Origin: Desulfobacteraceae bacterium
GTDB lineage: Bacteria; Desulfobacterota; DSM-4660; Desulfatiglandales; Desulfatiglandaceae
Assembly (NCBI GenBank): GCA_016844935.1
Contig: JAERTK010000159.1
Span: forward strand, 1 to 45,119
Direction: 5' to 3'
Length of the DNA: 45,119 nucleotides
Part shown: positions 7,674 to 16,145 of the stretch, piece after piece
Numbering within the stretch: the stretch's first letter is position 1
How the letters are laid out: every line of letters starts with the position of its first letter
Program-made: the position numbers and the translations under genes
The notes under the pieces: generated by a model
Told to the model about the DNA's origin: nothing
Databases searched by the model: none
What the model saw: only the letters and a program-made list of their open reading frames with translations

Positions 7674-8657
7674 TTACAGATATTTCTTAACTTCTTCGGT
7701 CAATGCCGGGACCACATCAAACAGGTCTCCCACGACACCGTAGTCGGCTTTCTGGAAGATGGGGGCATCTTCATCCTTGTTGATAGCAACAATTACCTTT
7801 GAAGTGCTCATACCGGCCAGATGCTGAATTGCACCGGATATGCCGCAAGCCACATACAGATTGGGGGAAACCACTTTTCCCGTCTGTCCCACCTGATCCG
7901 AATGGGGCCGCCATCCCGCATCAACCGCCGAACGGGAAGCACCCACACTGGCGCCGATCAAATCCGCCAGATCTTCCAGTATTTTATAGTTTTCAGGACC
8001 TTTCATGCCACGACCACCGGAAACAATCTTGTCCGCTTCCGTCAGATCCACTTTGCCGCTTTCATCCTTCAAAACGTCCACAACCGATGTTTTTAAATCC
8101 CCGTCATCCAGAGTGAATTCCGCGTCCACCACCTCGGCGGATTTGGACGCGTCGGGCTCATTGAGTTCCATAACCTTCGGTCGGGCCGCCGCCATCTGCG
8201 GGAAGCTGTTTTCGAAGGTGACCTTTGCATAGGCTTTTCCAGCGTAGATGGGCCGGGTCGCCACGAGATTTCCATCTTCAATGGCAAAAACGGTGCAGTC
8301 CTGCGCCATTGCCACATCAAGCTTTGCCGACAGCCTGGAAGAGAGATCTTTTCCTTCCACGGACGCGCCCACAAGCAACACCGCCGGGTCGCCATTCTTA
8401 ACCAGGCCCGAAATAACAGACACATACGCATCGGTGGTATAGGGTTCCAGTTTCGGATCATCACAGACCATAACCCTGTCCGCGCCGTATTGACCCAACT
8501 CAGCGGCTTTCTCCTTTATATTGGAACCAAGCAGTATCACGGTTAAATCCTGACCGAGGGCATCCGCCAGACGCCTTCCTTCACTCACAATTTCGTAAGT
8601 AATTTTACGGATCGCGCCATCCCTCTGCTCAGCAATCGTCCAAACTCCCTGTGCCAT
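7674..8657 (-). CDS. etfA: Electron transfer flavoprotein alpha subunit
   Basis: The 327-residue alpha subunit of ETF, which carries electrons between acyl-CoA dehydrogenases and the membrane or other redox partners. The C-terminal FAD domain is clear: GGRGMKGPENYKILEDLA, then GASVGASRSAVDAGW, the SDQVGQTGKVVSPNLYVACGISG stretch, and the AINKDEDAPIF segment. The N-terminal domain is of the ordinary ETF type without a ferredoxin extension. It follows etfB by 80 bp and ends at an intrinsic terminator. Whether it takes part in confurcation cannot be decided from these two genes alone. Confidence 0.95.
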   Translation of the reverse strand: MAQGVWTIAEQRDGAIRKITYEIVSEGRRLADALGQDLTVILLGSNIKEKAAELGQYGADRVMVCDDPKLEPYTTDAYVSVISGLVKNGDPAVLLVGASVEGKDLSSRLSAKLDVAMAQDCTVFAIEDGNLVATRPIYAGKAYAKVTFENSFPQMAAARPKVMELNEPDASKSAEVVDAEFTLDDGDLKTSVVDVLKDESGKVDLTEADKIVSGGRGMKGPENYKILEDLADLIGASVGASRSAVDAGWRPHSDQVGQTGKVVSPNLYVACGISGAIQHLAGMSTSKVIVAINKDEDAPIFQKADYGVVGDLFDVVPALTEEVKKYL

Positions 8658-8737
8658 TTTTTATCTCCTTACACATTCATACTAATATTAATATTCGCAC
8701 ATCAACACGATTTAAAAAAGCGGGAACCGCTAAGGGT

Positions 8738-9532
8738 CTACAAAACCTTCGCCTCATCGTGCAGCAGTTTCGCCAGTTCGGCAGCCTTGTCCTGGGGGGT
8801 TTCACCCTCGACCATCTTTCCGGCCTGTCGCGCGGGAGGCGGTATCAGTTCCAGAATCTTCAACTTCCTTGCGCCCGTGCCGAATTCTGCGGCATCCAGG
8901 CCCAAATCTCCAAGGCCTTTTTCCTCAAGGGGTTTTTTCTTGGCCTTCATAATGCCCGGAAGAGACGCATATCGGGGCTCGTTCAAGCCTTTTTGAGCCG
9001 TAATCAACGCCGGTAGAGAAGACTCAATGACAAGCGTCTCACCTTCAATGGGTCGCTCCACCTTGACTGTCTTTCCATCTTCAGCCGTTTCAACCTTCAC
9101 GATAAGGGAAAGCTGCGGAATATCCAGGAGTTCCGCAACAGCAGCACCAACCAGTCCCTGATCATCGTCAACGCCCCGTTGACCTGCAAAAATAATATCG
9201 TATTCAAGATCTTTGACGGCGGCGGCAATGGCTTTGGCCGTTGCGAGGGCATCGCTTCCCTCAAGAGCATCATCCGAAATCAGAATCCCCTTGTCGGCCC
9301 CCATGGCCAGAGCGGTTCGGATTGACTCTGTAACCCTTTTCGGCCCGAGGCTTACCACGGTCACCTCACCACCATGCTTTTCTTTCAGGCGCAACGCCTC
9401 TTCCACGCCGAACTCATCATACGGATTCATCACCCATTTGATATCATCCGTCACAATGGACTCCCCGTCCGGTCCAATCTTGATCTGGCTTTCGGTATCC
9501 GGCACCTGTTTTAGACAGACTATGATGTTCAC
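8738..9532 (-). CDS. etfB: Electron transfer flavoprotein beta subunit
   Basis: The 264-residue beta subunit of ETF. It starts with the typical MNIIVCLKQVPDTE and contains VMNPYDEFGVEEALRLKE and the GQRGVDDDQGLVG nucleotide-binding stretch. The start codon is GTG at 9530-9532, with GGAGG five bases upstream. It is the first gene of the etfBA operon, with a near-consensus sigma-70 promoter about 100 bp upstream. The FadR-like gene is next upstream on the same strand, as in fatty-acid degradation operons of other bacteria, which supports a beta-oxidation role. Confidence 0.95.
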   Translation of the reverse strand: MNIIVCLKQVPDTESQIKIGPDGESIVTDDIKWVMNPYDEFGVEEALRLKEKHGGEVTVVSLGPKRVTESIRTALAMGADKGILISDDALEGSDALATAKAIAAAVKDLEYDIIFAGQRGVDDDQGLVGAAVAELLDIPQLSLIVKVETAEDGKTVKVERPIEGETLVIESSLPALITAQKGLNEPRYASLPGIMKAKKKPLEEKGLGDLGLDAAEFGTGARKLKILELIPPPARQAGKMVEGETPQDKAAELAKLLHDEAKVL

Positions 9533-9629
9533 TTTGTCCTCCTTCCTTACAAATGTTCCAAGTTAACGCCTCAAATCGGCAATCTATTTAAACCAGTCCT
9601 TCTTTTCATGTTTCGTTCAAAATGGATAC

Positions 9630-9658
9630 AATATAGCTGCAATGTAACTACGCGTCAA
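9630..9658 (-). promoter_or_regulatory. Sigma-70 promoter for etfBA
   Basis: On the minus strand TTGACG (9653-9658) and TATATT (9630-9635) are separated by exactly 17 bp. Transcription would start near 9623, giving a leader of about 90 nt before the etfB GTG. No FadR-type palindrome overlaps it. Confidence 0.65.
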
Positions 9659-9713
9659 GAAAAAAAGGGCTTTGTGTGGAAGGCGAAATTCCAACCTAAA
9701 AAGAAGAATAGAT

Positions 9714-10334
9714 TCAATTCTTTATGCCTTTCAAAAAAAAGCCGCTGATCTGCTTGGCAACGGTCCTGATATCATATTGCTTGCGACTTGACAATACCCA
9801 AAAACGGGACGCCTCATCGAGAGCACCAAAAAAAGCCCTTTTAGCAACACCGGGGATCACATCCTTACTGAAAACCCCTCTTTTCTGCCCTTCAATAATG
9901 ATATCCCCTATGATATCCAGGTATTCCAGGAATCTCTCATTCTTATATTCCTTCATGAACTTGCCGCTCTGCCGCAACTCCACCTGGATAATCTCCGCCA
10001 TGTCCTTGTTCATCTCAATGAGTCCCAGGTGGGTTGCCGCAAATTTCTCAAGCCTTTCGGCGGGGTCATCGATCTTCGCCACCTGAAGGGCCATATTATC
10101 CAACACGACCTTCATCTGTTCTTCAAAAAGAGAGATCAGAATGTCATCTTTGTTCTCAAAATAGATGTAAATGGTCCCATCGGCGACCCCGGCCTCTTTT
10201 GCAATCTGTGCAATTTTTGACTGATAAAAGCCGTTTTTTGCAAAAACTTTGGTAGCCGCCTCAATTATCCTGTAGTACTTTTCGCTATCTTTTCTTTTGC
10301 TCACAATCTCCACCATCAATGAATGACTATTCAT
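9714..10334 (-). CDS. TetR-family regulator, FadR type
   Basis: A 206-residue TetR/AcrR repressor. The N-terminal helix-turn-helix covers about residues 18-65 (IIEAATKVFAKNGF, then IAKEAGVADGTIYIYFENKDDIL). The C-terminal ligand domain is of the FadR/FabR-like size, consistent with acyl-CoA sensing. A perfect palindrome of the FadR box type overlaps its own promoter and start region, so autorepression is likely. The start is uncertain: ATG 10334 lies at about the predicted transcription start (leaderless) and ATG 10316 lacks a ribosome site. It is upstream of etfBA on the same strand. The name FadR is inferred from the operator and neighbours, not from ligand evidence. Confidence 0.85.
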   Translation of the reverse strand: MNSHSLMVEIVSKRKDSEKYYRIIEAATKVFAKNGFYQSKIAQIAKEAGVADGTIYIYFENKDDILISLFEEQMKVVLDNMALQVAKIDDPAERLEKFAATHLGLIEMNKDMAEIIQVELRQSGKFMKEYKNERFLEYLDIIGDIIIEGQKRGVFSKDVIPGVAKRAFFGALDEASRFWVLSSRKQYDIRTVAKQISGFFLKGIKN

Positions 10335-10338
10335 TCAT
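10319..10338. promoter_or_regulatory. FadR-type operator
   Basis: ATGAATGACTATTCATTCAT is a perfect 8-bp inverted repeat with a 4-bp centre. It fits the consensus known for Bacillus FadR boxes (TGAATGA-N4-TCATTCA). It covers the predicted transcription start of the TetR gene on the minus strand. Confidence 0.85.
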
Positions 10339-10341
10339 AAA

Positions 10342-10370
10342 TTGATACCATCGCCCAAAGTTTGTGTCAA
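10342..10370 (-). promoter_or_regulatory. Promoter of the FadR-like gene
   Basis: On the minus strand TTGACA (10365-10370) and TATCAA (10342-10347) are spaced by 17 bp. The predicted start at about 10335 falls in the FadR box, so repressor binding would block initiation. Confidence 0.6.
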
Positions 10371-10426
10371 GCATTTTTCTCCGAATTTCACAATCGTACA
10401 AAGAATAGTCTGGTTGCCGATTCAAT

Positions 10427-10461
10427 AAATTCTTGACAAGAATTTGTCTGTTGCATTAAAT
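10427..10461 (+). promoter_or_regulatory. Promoter with palindromic operator for the liv-type operon
   Basis: TTGACA (10433-10438), a 17-bp spacer and TTAAAT (10456-10461) form a good sigma-70 promoter pointing to the substrate-binding protein gene. The -35 box is embedded in a perfect inverted repeat AAATTCTT-GAC-AAGAATTT (10427-10445), positioned where a repressor would compete with RNA polymerase. The regulator is unknown. Confidence 0.6.
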
Positions 10462-10554
10462 TCCAACACATCGTCGCCCTAACGAAGCCAGCGCAATGTG
10501 GCGAGGGTTCCTTGATCAAATGCGGCGGTATGACTTGTGTTTTAAGGAGGAGTT

Positions 10555-11775
10555 GTGCGCCGGTTACCGTTGCCATTTATTTTTTTTGTTGTGGTCGGGA
10601 TTTTCTCCTTCAGCCTTTCACCCCGCCTTTACGCCGAAGGCACCACGGCGGGTCATATCAGAATCGGCGCCATTTTTGACCTGTCAGGCCCCCACGCTGC
10701 CCGTGGGCAATTGAATGCCAGGGGGATGGAAGATTATTTCCGCTATGTTAATGAATCGTCACATGGTGTTTCGGGACAAAAAATAGACCTGAGCGTTGTT
10801 GACGGCGGCAGCGACCTTCCGGGCGCTCTGGAACGCATCACGGAATTCTGCCGTTCAGGCAAGGCGGACATTGCGGCCATCTGGAGCAGCGAAGTTCTAA
10901 AAAGGGCCAAACCCGTTCTCGTGAAGCATAGAATTCCCCATATCAACGCTTCCAACTGCCGGTACCCGCTCCGCCCGCCCGTATCATATACATATCTGCC
11001 ATTCGGAAGCGCCATTTTGGACTGCTACGCAACACTCCAGTACATTGAAACCATCCATGAAGGGTCCGCCCCGCCTGGAATCGGTATTTTAACCACGGAT
11101 GACGCGTGCGGAAAATCCATTCATGCCCCCAGCAGGGACTATGCAGCAAACCATTCTATCAAAATCGTTGCCGTTGAACAATTCGCCACGAACACTTTGG
11201 ACCTGACGCCGGTAATGAAAAAACTAAAAGGTATGGGTGCAGAATATATCTTCATGCAGTGTGCCCCGTCTGACGCCGTGACAGCCCTTAAATCAGCCGA
11301 CCGGATCCATTACAATGTCCCTTTTTTCGGCGCCTGGACACTGGCGGATGAGGACTTTTTCAGCCTTGGAAAAGGCTTGATCCGGAACCGGTTAAATGTG
11401 TCATTTCCAGGATGCCTTCCGGGAGATGGGACTTCGGGCATGAACTTAATAAAAATGCTGGTGCAACGTTACAAATCCGTATCCAGGTTCCATACCGCCT
11501 ACTGGGAGGGCGTTTCCGTGGCCGCTATCATGGCCAGGGCCCTTCAGAGGGCTGGTGAGACACTGGGAAAAATTGATGGTCAGACAGTAAACCTGGCCCT
11601 TGAAACTTTTGAAGGTGAAGATTTTGGAGCGCTTGTCCCCGACATTACCTATACAGACACGAATCACGGGGCATCTTTTATAACAAGGATTGCAGGGGTC
11701 AATGGAAACGGGACATTCACACCACTCACAAGATTCTGGAACCCGAAAACAGAGAAGGTAGCCGTCATACCATGA
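10555..11775 (+). CDS. ABC transporter substrate-binding protein, LivK-like (Peripla_BP_6)
   Basis: Exported solute-binding protein of the branched-chain amino acid/amide/aromatic-acid type, 406 residues. GTG start at 10555 with AAGGAGGAG upstream. The N terminus is a signal peptide (MRRLPLP, a hydrophobic stretch to about residue 22, cleavage probably near LYAEG). The mature protein begins with IRIGAIFDLSGPHAARGQ, the usual first strand and ligand loop of type I periplasmic-binding folds. It overlaps the ATPase gene by 4 bp (ATGA), so coupling is likely. Given the ligase gene in the operon, the cargo may be an organic or aromatic acid rather than an amino acid; this is inference. Confidence 0.88.
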   Translation: MRRLPLPFIFFVVVGIFSFSLSPRLYAEGTTAGHIRIGAIFDLSGPHAARGQLNARGMEDYFRYVNESSHGVSGQKIDLSVVDGGSDLPGALERITEFCRSGKADIAAIWSSEVLKRAKPVLVKHRIPHINASNCRYPLRPPVSYTYLPFGSAILDCYATLQYIETIHEGSAPPGIGILTTDDACGKSIHAPSRDYAANHSIKIVAVEQFATNTLDLTPVMKKLKGMGAEYIFMQCAPSDAVTALKSADRIHYNVPFFGAWTLADEDFFSLGKGLIRNRLNVSFPGCLPGDGTSGMNLIKMLVQRYKSVSRFHTAYWEGVSVAAIMARALQRAGETLGKIDGQTVNLALETFEGEDFGALVPDITYTDTNHGASFITRIAGVNGNGTFTPLTRFWNPKTEKVAVIP

Positions 11776-12590
11776 AAGCCTTTCGCGGCGCCCCAAGCCT
11801 CTTCGCCTCCACCGCCCCCGAAAATCGACAGGCTCACCTGGAAGTGAAAGACCTCACGCTCGAGTTCGGCGGCATAACCGCTTTGAGCAAAATTGACATT
11901 TCTGTTCAAAGCGGGGAGTTGATTTCCCTTATCGGCCCCAATGGGGCAGGGAAAACGAGCCTTTTAAACTGCATTTCGGGTCATTACACACCCCAGAGGG
12001 GAAAAATCACCCTGAATGGGGAGGAGATAACGCATCTGTCGCCGCACCAGCTGGCAGCCATGGGTATTGGCAGAACATACCAGAGTTTTGAGCTCTTTGG
12101 GGAAATGACGGTGCTGTCCAATTTAATGATGGCGCGCCATGCTCACTTGAAATACAATGTGGCAGAGGCTTTGTTGTTCTCGGAAAACGTGCGAACGGAA
12201 GAAGCCCGCCAAAGACAAGTGGTTGAAGAACTCATTGATTTTCTCGAGATTCAACCCATTCGTGACGAGCTTGCGGCCAACCTTCCCATGGGCCTGCGGA
12301 AACGGGTTGATCTGGGTCGGGCCCTTGCCCTGAACCCAAAACTGCTCATTCTGGATGAACCCTTCAGGGGAATGACACTTGAAGAAAAAGACCATATGAT
12401 CCGGTTTCTGCTGGAACTCAACGATACATGGCAACAAACCATTCTGTTGGTGGAACACCATATGTCCGCTGTAATGAGCATCTCAAAAAAAGTGATCGTT
12501 TTTGATTTCGGGATCAAAATCGCAGAAGGCTCTCCGGATTTCGTTCAAAATCACCCGCAGGTCATCAAGGCCTACCTCGGGGACATGTGA
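11772..12590 (+). CDS. ABC transporter ATP-binding protein, LivG-like
   Basis: Cytoplasmic ATPase of the LivG type, 272 residues. Walker A GPNGAGKTS (55-63), an ABC signature of the variant LPMGLRKRVDLGRAL, Walker B LLILDEP, and the H-loop in LLVEHHM. The C-terminal part ending HPQVIKAYLGDM is the LivG form. It overlaps the preceding gene by 4 bp. The usual second ATPase LivF is absent here, so this protein either homodimerises or pairs with a LivF encoded elsewhere. Confidence 0.92.
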   Translation: MKAFRGAPSLFASTAPENRQAHLEVKDLTLEFGGITALSKIDISVQSGELISLIGPNGAGKTSLLNCISGHYTPQRGKITLNGEEITHLSPHQLAAMGIGRTYQSFELFGEMTVLSNLMMARHAHLKYNVAEALLFSENVRTEEARQRQVVEELIDFLEIQPIRDELAANLPMGLRKRVDLGRALALNPKLLILDEPFRGMTLEEKDHMIRFLLELNDTWQQTILLVEHHMSAVMSISKKVIVFDFGIKIAEGSPDFVQNHPQVIKAYLGDM

Positions 12591-12633
12591 ATTTAAATGA
12601 TAATCCAACACCCATCAGTTCATTTTAACCGGC

Positions 12634-14094
12634 ATGAATGATTTCAGCCACAAAATTGACCGCGTGGATCCGGAAGCTCTATCGTCCATGGGACAATATA
12701 CCCTTCCCCAGATCCTGTATAAACAGGCTGAACGGTTCGGTTCCCAAAAAATTGCCATCCGGGAAAAAATGTGCGGAATATGGCAAACCATAGACTGGCG
12801 TGCGTTTTTTCGCTACACCAAACACACAGCTCTCGGTTTGATGGCGTTGGGGATTGAGAGGGGTGAGACAGTCGGTTTGATCCTCGACAACGGACCGGAA
12901 TGGCTTTTTGGGGAACTGGGCACACACGCAGCCGGCGCCGTGGCGCTCCCGCTTCTTCCATGGGCACCGGCCAAAACCCTGGTCAGCGAACTGGACCATG
13001 TTCAAGCCACCTACCTGTTTGCCCAAAACCGGATGCAGGTGGAGAGACTACTGGCCCACCGGCAGGAACTCCCCTACGTAAAACAGATCGTATACATCGA
13101 TCCCACCGGTATGAAGTTTTATGGGGATGACCCCTGGTTGGTCGCTTTCAGCCAGCTTCTCGAACTGGGGGAAGATCTGGACGATGAACAACCCGACCTT
13201 TTCATCAAAGAGTTATGGGACGGCAACCCGGAAGATATGGCGGTCGTGTTGGCGACCTCGGGCACCGCGGGGACACCGAAACTGGTCATGCTGAGCCACG
13301 CGAACTTTACAAACACCGCTTCGAAATGGGTCGAAACAGAGCCCATAGGCATTGAAGACAATTGGGTACCCATGTCCCCCATGGTCGGGATTGTTGAACA
13401 GGTCTGGGGCGTAGGCATTGCACTTTGCGGCGGCTTGACCACAAACTTCCCCGAAGGGGCTGAAACCCTGCTGGCGGATTTCATCGATATGGGTCCCACC
13501 CTCATCGCCGGCTCCGCCGGGTTCTGGGAAAACATGGCCATGCGGATCACCACCAGCATGGCCGGTGCCAGAAAATGGAATCGCTCCCTTTTTGAGATGA
13601 CGCTGGAAACTGCAAACCGTATGGCTCTCCTTGAATCTCGAAACGCACCCGTTTCCCTTCAACTGAAGCTGAAAAACGGGCTCCTCAAGCGATTCATATC
13701 CCATCCCCTTCTTCGTCGGATCGGCTGCAGCCGGGTCCGTGCCGCCTATACCGGCATGCACCCCGCTAGCCAGGAGGTTATCAGTCTTTTCAGGGGCCTT
13801 GGGCTGAACATCAAACAATGTTACGGTTTGACCGAGACATGTGGTATGGTCCATGTCCACAGAGAGGGAGACGTTAAACCCGGGACTGTGGGAAGGCCAT
13901 TGCCCGGAACTGAAATCAAATTAACTGCAAACCAGGAAATCCTCATCAAAAGCCCATCCAATTTCATGGGTTATTACCAGGACCCCAACCTCACTTCCAG
14001 GGTTCTCGTAGATGGATGGCTCCACACCGGAGACGCCGGCACCCTTGATGAAGAGGGTCACCTGGGGATAATCGGTCGGGTACGGGAGCCGTAA
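12634..14094 (+). CDS. AMP-binding acyl-CoA ligase lacking its C-terminal domain
   Basis: Belongs to the long-chain fatty-acid-CoA ligase (FadD/FAA1-like) group found inside many liv-type ABC operons. The large N-terminal domain is intact: ATSGTAGTPKL (208-218, with Leu for the usual Gly after Lys), YGLTETCG (from 397), and LHTGDAG. The protein ends at residue 486 in IIGRVREP, the hinge motif, so the whole C-terminal domain of over 100 residues with its catalytic lysine is missing. Only 24 bp separate the stop from the next start, and no frame contains the rest. No clear ribosome site precedes ATG 12634. It could be a decaying gene or a half-enzyme that still adenylates weakly. Confidence 0.8.
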   Translation: MNDFSHKIDRVDPEALSSMGQYTLPQILYKQAERFGSQKIAIREKMCGIWQTIDWRAFFRYTKHTALGLMALGIERGETVGLILDNGPEWLFGELGTHAAGAVALPLLPWAPAKTLVSELDHVQATYLFAQNRMQVERLLAHRQELPYVKQIVYIDPTGMKFYGDDPWLVAFSQLLELGEDLDDEQPDLFIKELWDGNPEDMAVVLATSGTAGTPKLVMLSHANFTNTASKWVETEPIGIEDNWVPMSPMVGIVEQVWGVGIALCGGLTTNFPEGAETLLADFIDMGPTLIAGSAGFWENMAMRITTSMAGARKWNRSLFEMTLETANRMALLESRNAPVSLQLKLKNGLLKRFISHPLLRRIGCSRVRAAYTGMHPASQEVISLFRGLGLNIKQCYGLTETCGMVHVHREGDVKPGTVGRPLPGTEIKLTANQEILIKSPSNFMGYYQDPNLTSRVLVDGWLHTGDAGTLDEEGHLGIIGRVREP

Positions 14095-14118
14095 CCGGTT
14101 AGGGGAAAACGTTCAACC

Positions 14119-15000
14119 ATGGAATTTTTCCTTCAACTTCTGCTCGATGGCATTTCTCTCGGCTTTCTCTATGGGATATCCGCCATCAGTTTTATTTTGA
14201 TCTACAGATCCGGAGGTTTGCTGAACTTTGCACACGGCGGAATGATGGCTTTTGGCGCTTTTGCGTTCTTCGCCTTCTCCGTCTGGGCGGGTTGGCCCAT
14301 TATCCTCTCTTTCGCCATTACCCTGGCCGGCAGTTTCACCCTGGGACTTGTCCTTGAGAGATGCTTCATCCGCACACTTCTGACGAGAAAAAATCTGATT
14401 CAAAACATTCTGATGACACTGGGCCTGGCGCTGATGCTGAAGGGCATTCTGTCTTTCATCTTCGGTACCGGCATCTATCATCTTCCTCTTTTTATCTCCG
14501 AAACTTTTTCCCTTGGCTGGCACCATCTTCAACTGACCTCTGTTCATATTTCTGCATTTATTGCGGGGGTCGGCGTATTGCTCTTTTACTGGGTATTCTT
14601 TTATTTTTCCTCCCAGGGGCTCGCCATGAGATCCTTCGCCCAAAACCCCACCGCCGCCCGCACACTGGGTGTTCCCGTCAAACGGGTTTTCGCACTATCG
14701 TGGGCCATTGCCGCTCTTTTATGCGCCACAAGCGGTGTGATACTGGGGATGTTAAACGGGCTCCATGTCTATTCCCTCACCGCGCCGGGGCTCAAGGTTT
14801 TTCCCGTTATCATCCTGGGGGGGCTCAACAGTATCGGGGGCGCCATCCTGGGCGGCATTATCATCGGTCTGCTTGAAACCCTTGCGGGTGGATATGTCTC
14901 CCAGTCTTTACAGGATATCATACCTTATGTTGCACTTGTCCTGATCCTTATCATCAAACCCTCCGGATTCTTCGGACAGGCAGCGCTCGAAAAGGGATGA
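14119..15000 (+). CDS. ABC transporter permease, LivH-like
   Basis: Inner-membrane permease of the LivH type, 293 residues with about eight hydrophobic segments. It begins MEFFLQLLLDGISLGFLYGI and contains GGLLNFAHGGMMAFGAF, the conserved first cytoplasmic signature of LivH. Toward the C terminus is FPVIILGGLNSIGGAILGG, the EAA-like coupling region. It pairs with the LivM-like protein encoded 4 bp downstream to form the channel. Order and spacing show a single operon. Confidence 0.92.
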   Translation: MEFFLQLLLDGISLGFLYGISAISFILIYRSGGLLNFAHGGMMAFGAFAFFAFSVWAGWPIILSFAITLAGSFTLGLVLERCFIRTLLTRKNLIQNILMTLGLALMLKGILSFIFGTGIYHLPLFISETFSLGWHHLQLTSVHISAFIAGVGVLLFYWVFFYFSSQGLAMRSFAQNPTAARTLGVPVKRVFALSWAIAALLCATSGVILGMLNGLHVYSLTAPGLKVFPVIILGGLNSIGGAILGGIIIGLLETLAGGYVSQSLQDIIPYVALVLILIIKPSGFFGQAALEKG

Positions 15001-15004
15001 TCGC

Positions 15005-16087
15005 ATGCGACCCATGAAACAGACCCAGCCATCCAAGCCGTTCCCCCCGCCGTTTCATTCGTGCGGCAGGTTTAAAACCAGTTACCGGGAGGAACTGAAC
15101 CGCTTCCAGACACCACTAGGCCGGCGCTTGATGATTATGGGCATCATCTGCCTCTTCGGTCTGATGCCTTTTATGGGCAACGATTCTCTTCTTCACCTCC
15201 TTAACCTCACCTGTGTTTATGCCATTGTGGCGGTGGGCCTCAATATTCTGACCGGATATACGGGGCAACTCTCATTGGGCCACGGGGCTTTTTTCGGCAT
15301 TGGCGCCTACACGAGCGCCCTTCTTTCCGCCAAGGCGGGACTCCCGTTTTTCGTGGCAATACCCCTGGCAGGAATTGCGGCATCAATGATCGGAGCGATT
15401 TTCGCACTCCCGGCGGTTCGCCTCAAACCCATTTACCTGCCCATGGCCACGCTGGCCGGCCAATTTATTGTGGAATATATATTGCGGCATTGGGACTCTT
15501 TGACAGGCGGTTCAAAAGGTCTTGCCGTCCCGACACCCGTACTTTTGGGGTTGAATCTCGGAAGTAATCTTTCTCTTTTCTACATCTCCGCCACTTGTCT
15601 CCTGCTCCTTATGTGGCTGGTAGACAATCTGGTCAGGAGTAAAATCGGCCGCGCTTTTCTTGCGACACGGCAGAATGACCGGGTGGCTTCCACTATGGGA
15701 ATTGCTGTTTTCCCGCACAAACTCCTTGCCTTTGCCATGAGTTCCTTTTTCGCGGGAATTGCCGGCTCTCTTTTTGCTTACGGCGCAACGACCATTACTC
15801 CGGGGCTATTCAATCTTACACGGTCCATAGAATTTCTCGCCGTCATCGTCATTGGGGGAATCGGCAGTATTTCCGGTTCAGTGGTGGGTGCCCTGGTGAT
15901 TGTCTCCCTAAACGAAATATTGACCTTTTTCACCGGATGTTTTACGGATGCGGACACGACTGTAATGTCTCTCCATGAATTTACACTGGGATTCGTCATT
16001 GTCATGTTCATGGTTTTTGAACCGGAGGGGATGGCAAAGATATGGCGCAACATCAAATGGGGCTTTAAACGGTGGCCGTTTTCATAA
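15005..16087 (+). CDS. ABC transporter permease, LivM-like
   Basis: Second permease, 360 residues. After an N-terminal cytoplasmic stretch of about 40 residues rich in Pro and basic residues (as seen in this subtype) come the family signatures GLNILTGYTGQLSLGHGAFFGIGAYTSA and, near the C terminus, IEFLAVIVIGGIGSISGSVVGA. It starts 4 bp after the LivH-like gene. The ribosome site is weak (GGGATG), so translational coupling probably matters. Confidence 0.9.
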   Translation: MRPMKQTQPSKPFPPPFHSCGRFKTSYREELNRFQTPLGRRLMIMGIICLFGLMPFMGNDSLLHLLNLTCVYAIVAVGLNILTGYTGQLSLGHGAFFGIGAYTSALLSAKAGLPFFVAIPLAGIAASMIGAIFALPAVRLKPIYLPMATLAGQFIVEYILRHWDSLTGGSKGLAVPTPVLLGLNLGSNLSLFYISATCLLLLMWLVDNLVRSKIGRAFLATRQNDRVASTMGIAVFPHKLLAFAMSSFFAGIAGSLFAYGATTITPGLFNLTRSIEFLAVIVIGGIGSISGSVVGALVIVSLNEILTFFTGCFTDADTTVMSLHEFTLGFVIVMFMVFEPEGMAKIWRNIKWGFKRWPFS

Positions 16088-16145
16088 ACGCTCACAGTTC
16101 CAAAGCGGAATAGCCACAACCCAAAAAAGGCGAGATTCATCTCCC

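Noticed and set aside
14094..14118. A frameshift explaining the short acyl-CoA ligase
   Set aside because: Only 24 bases separate its stop from the next gene and no other frame there encodes the missing domain.
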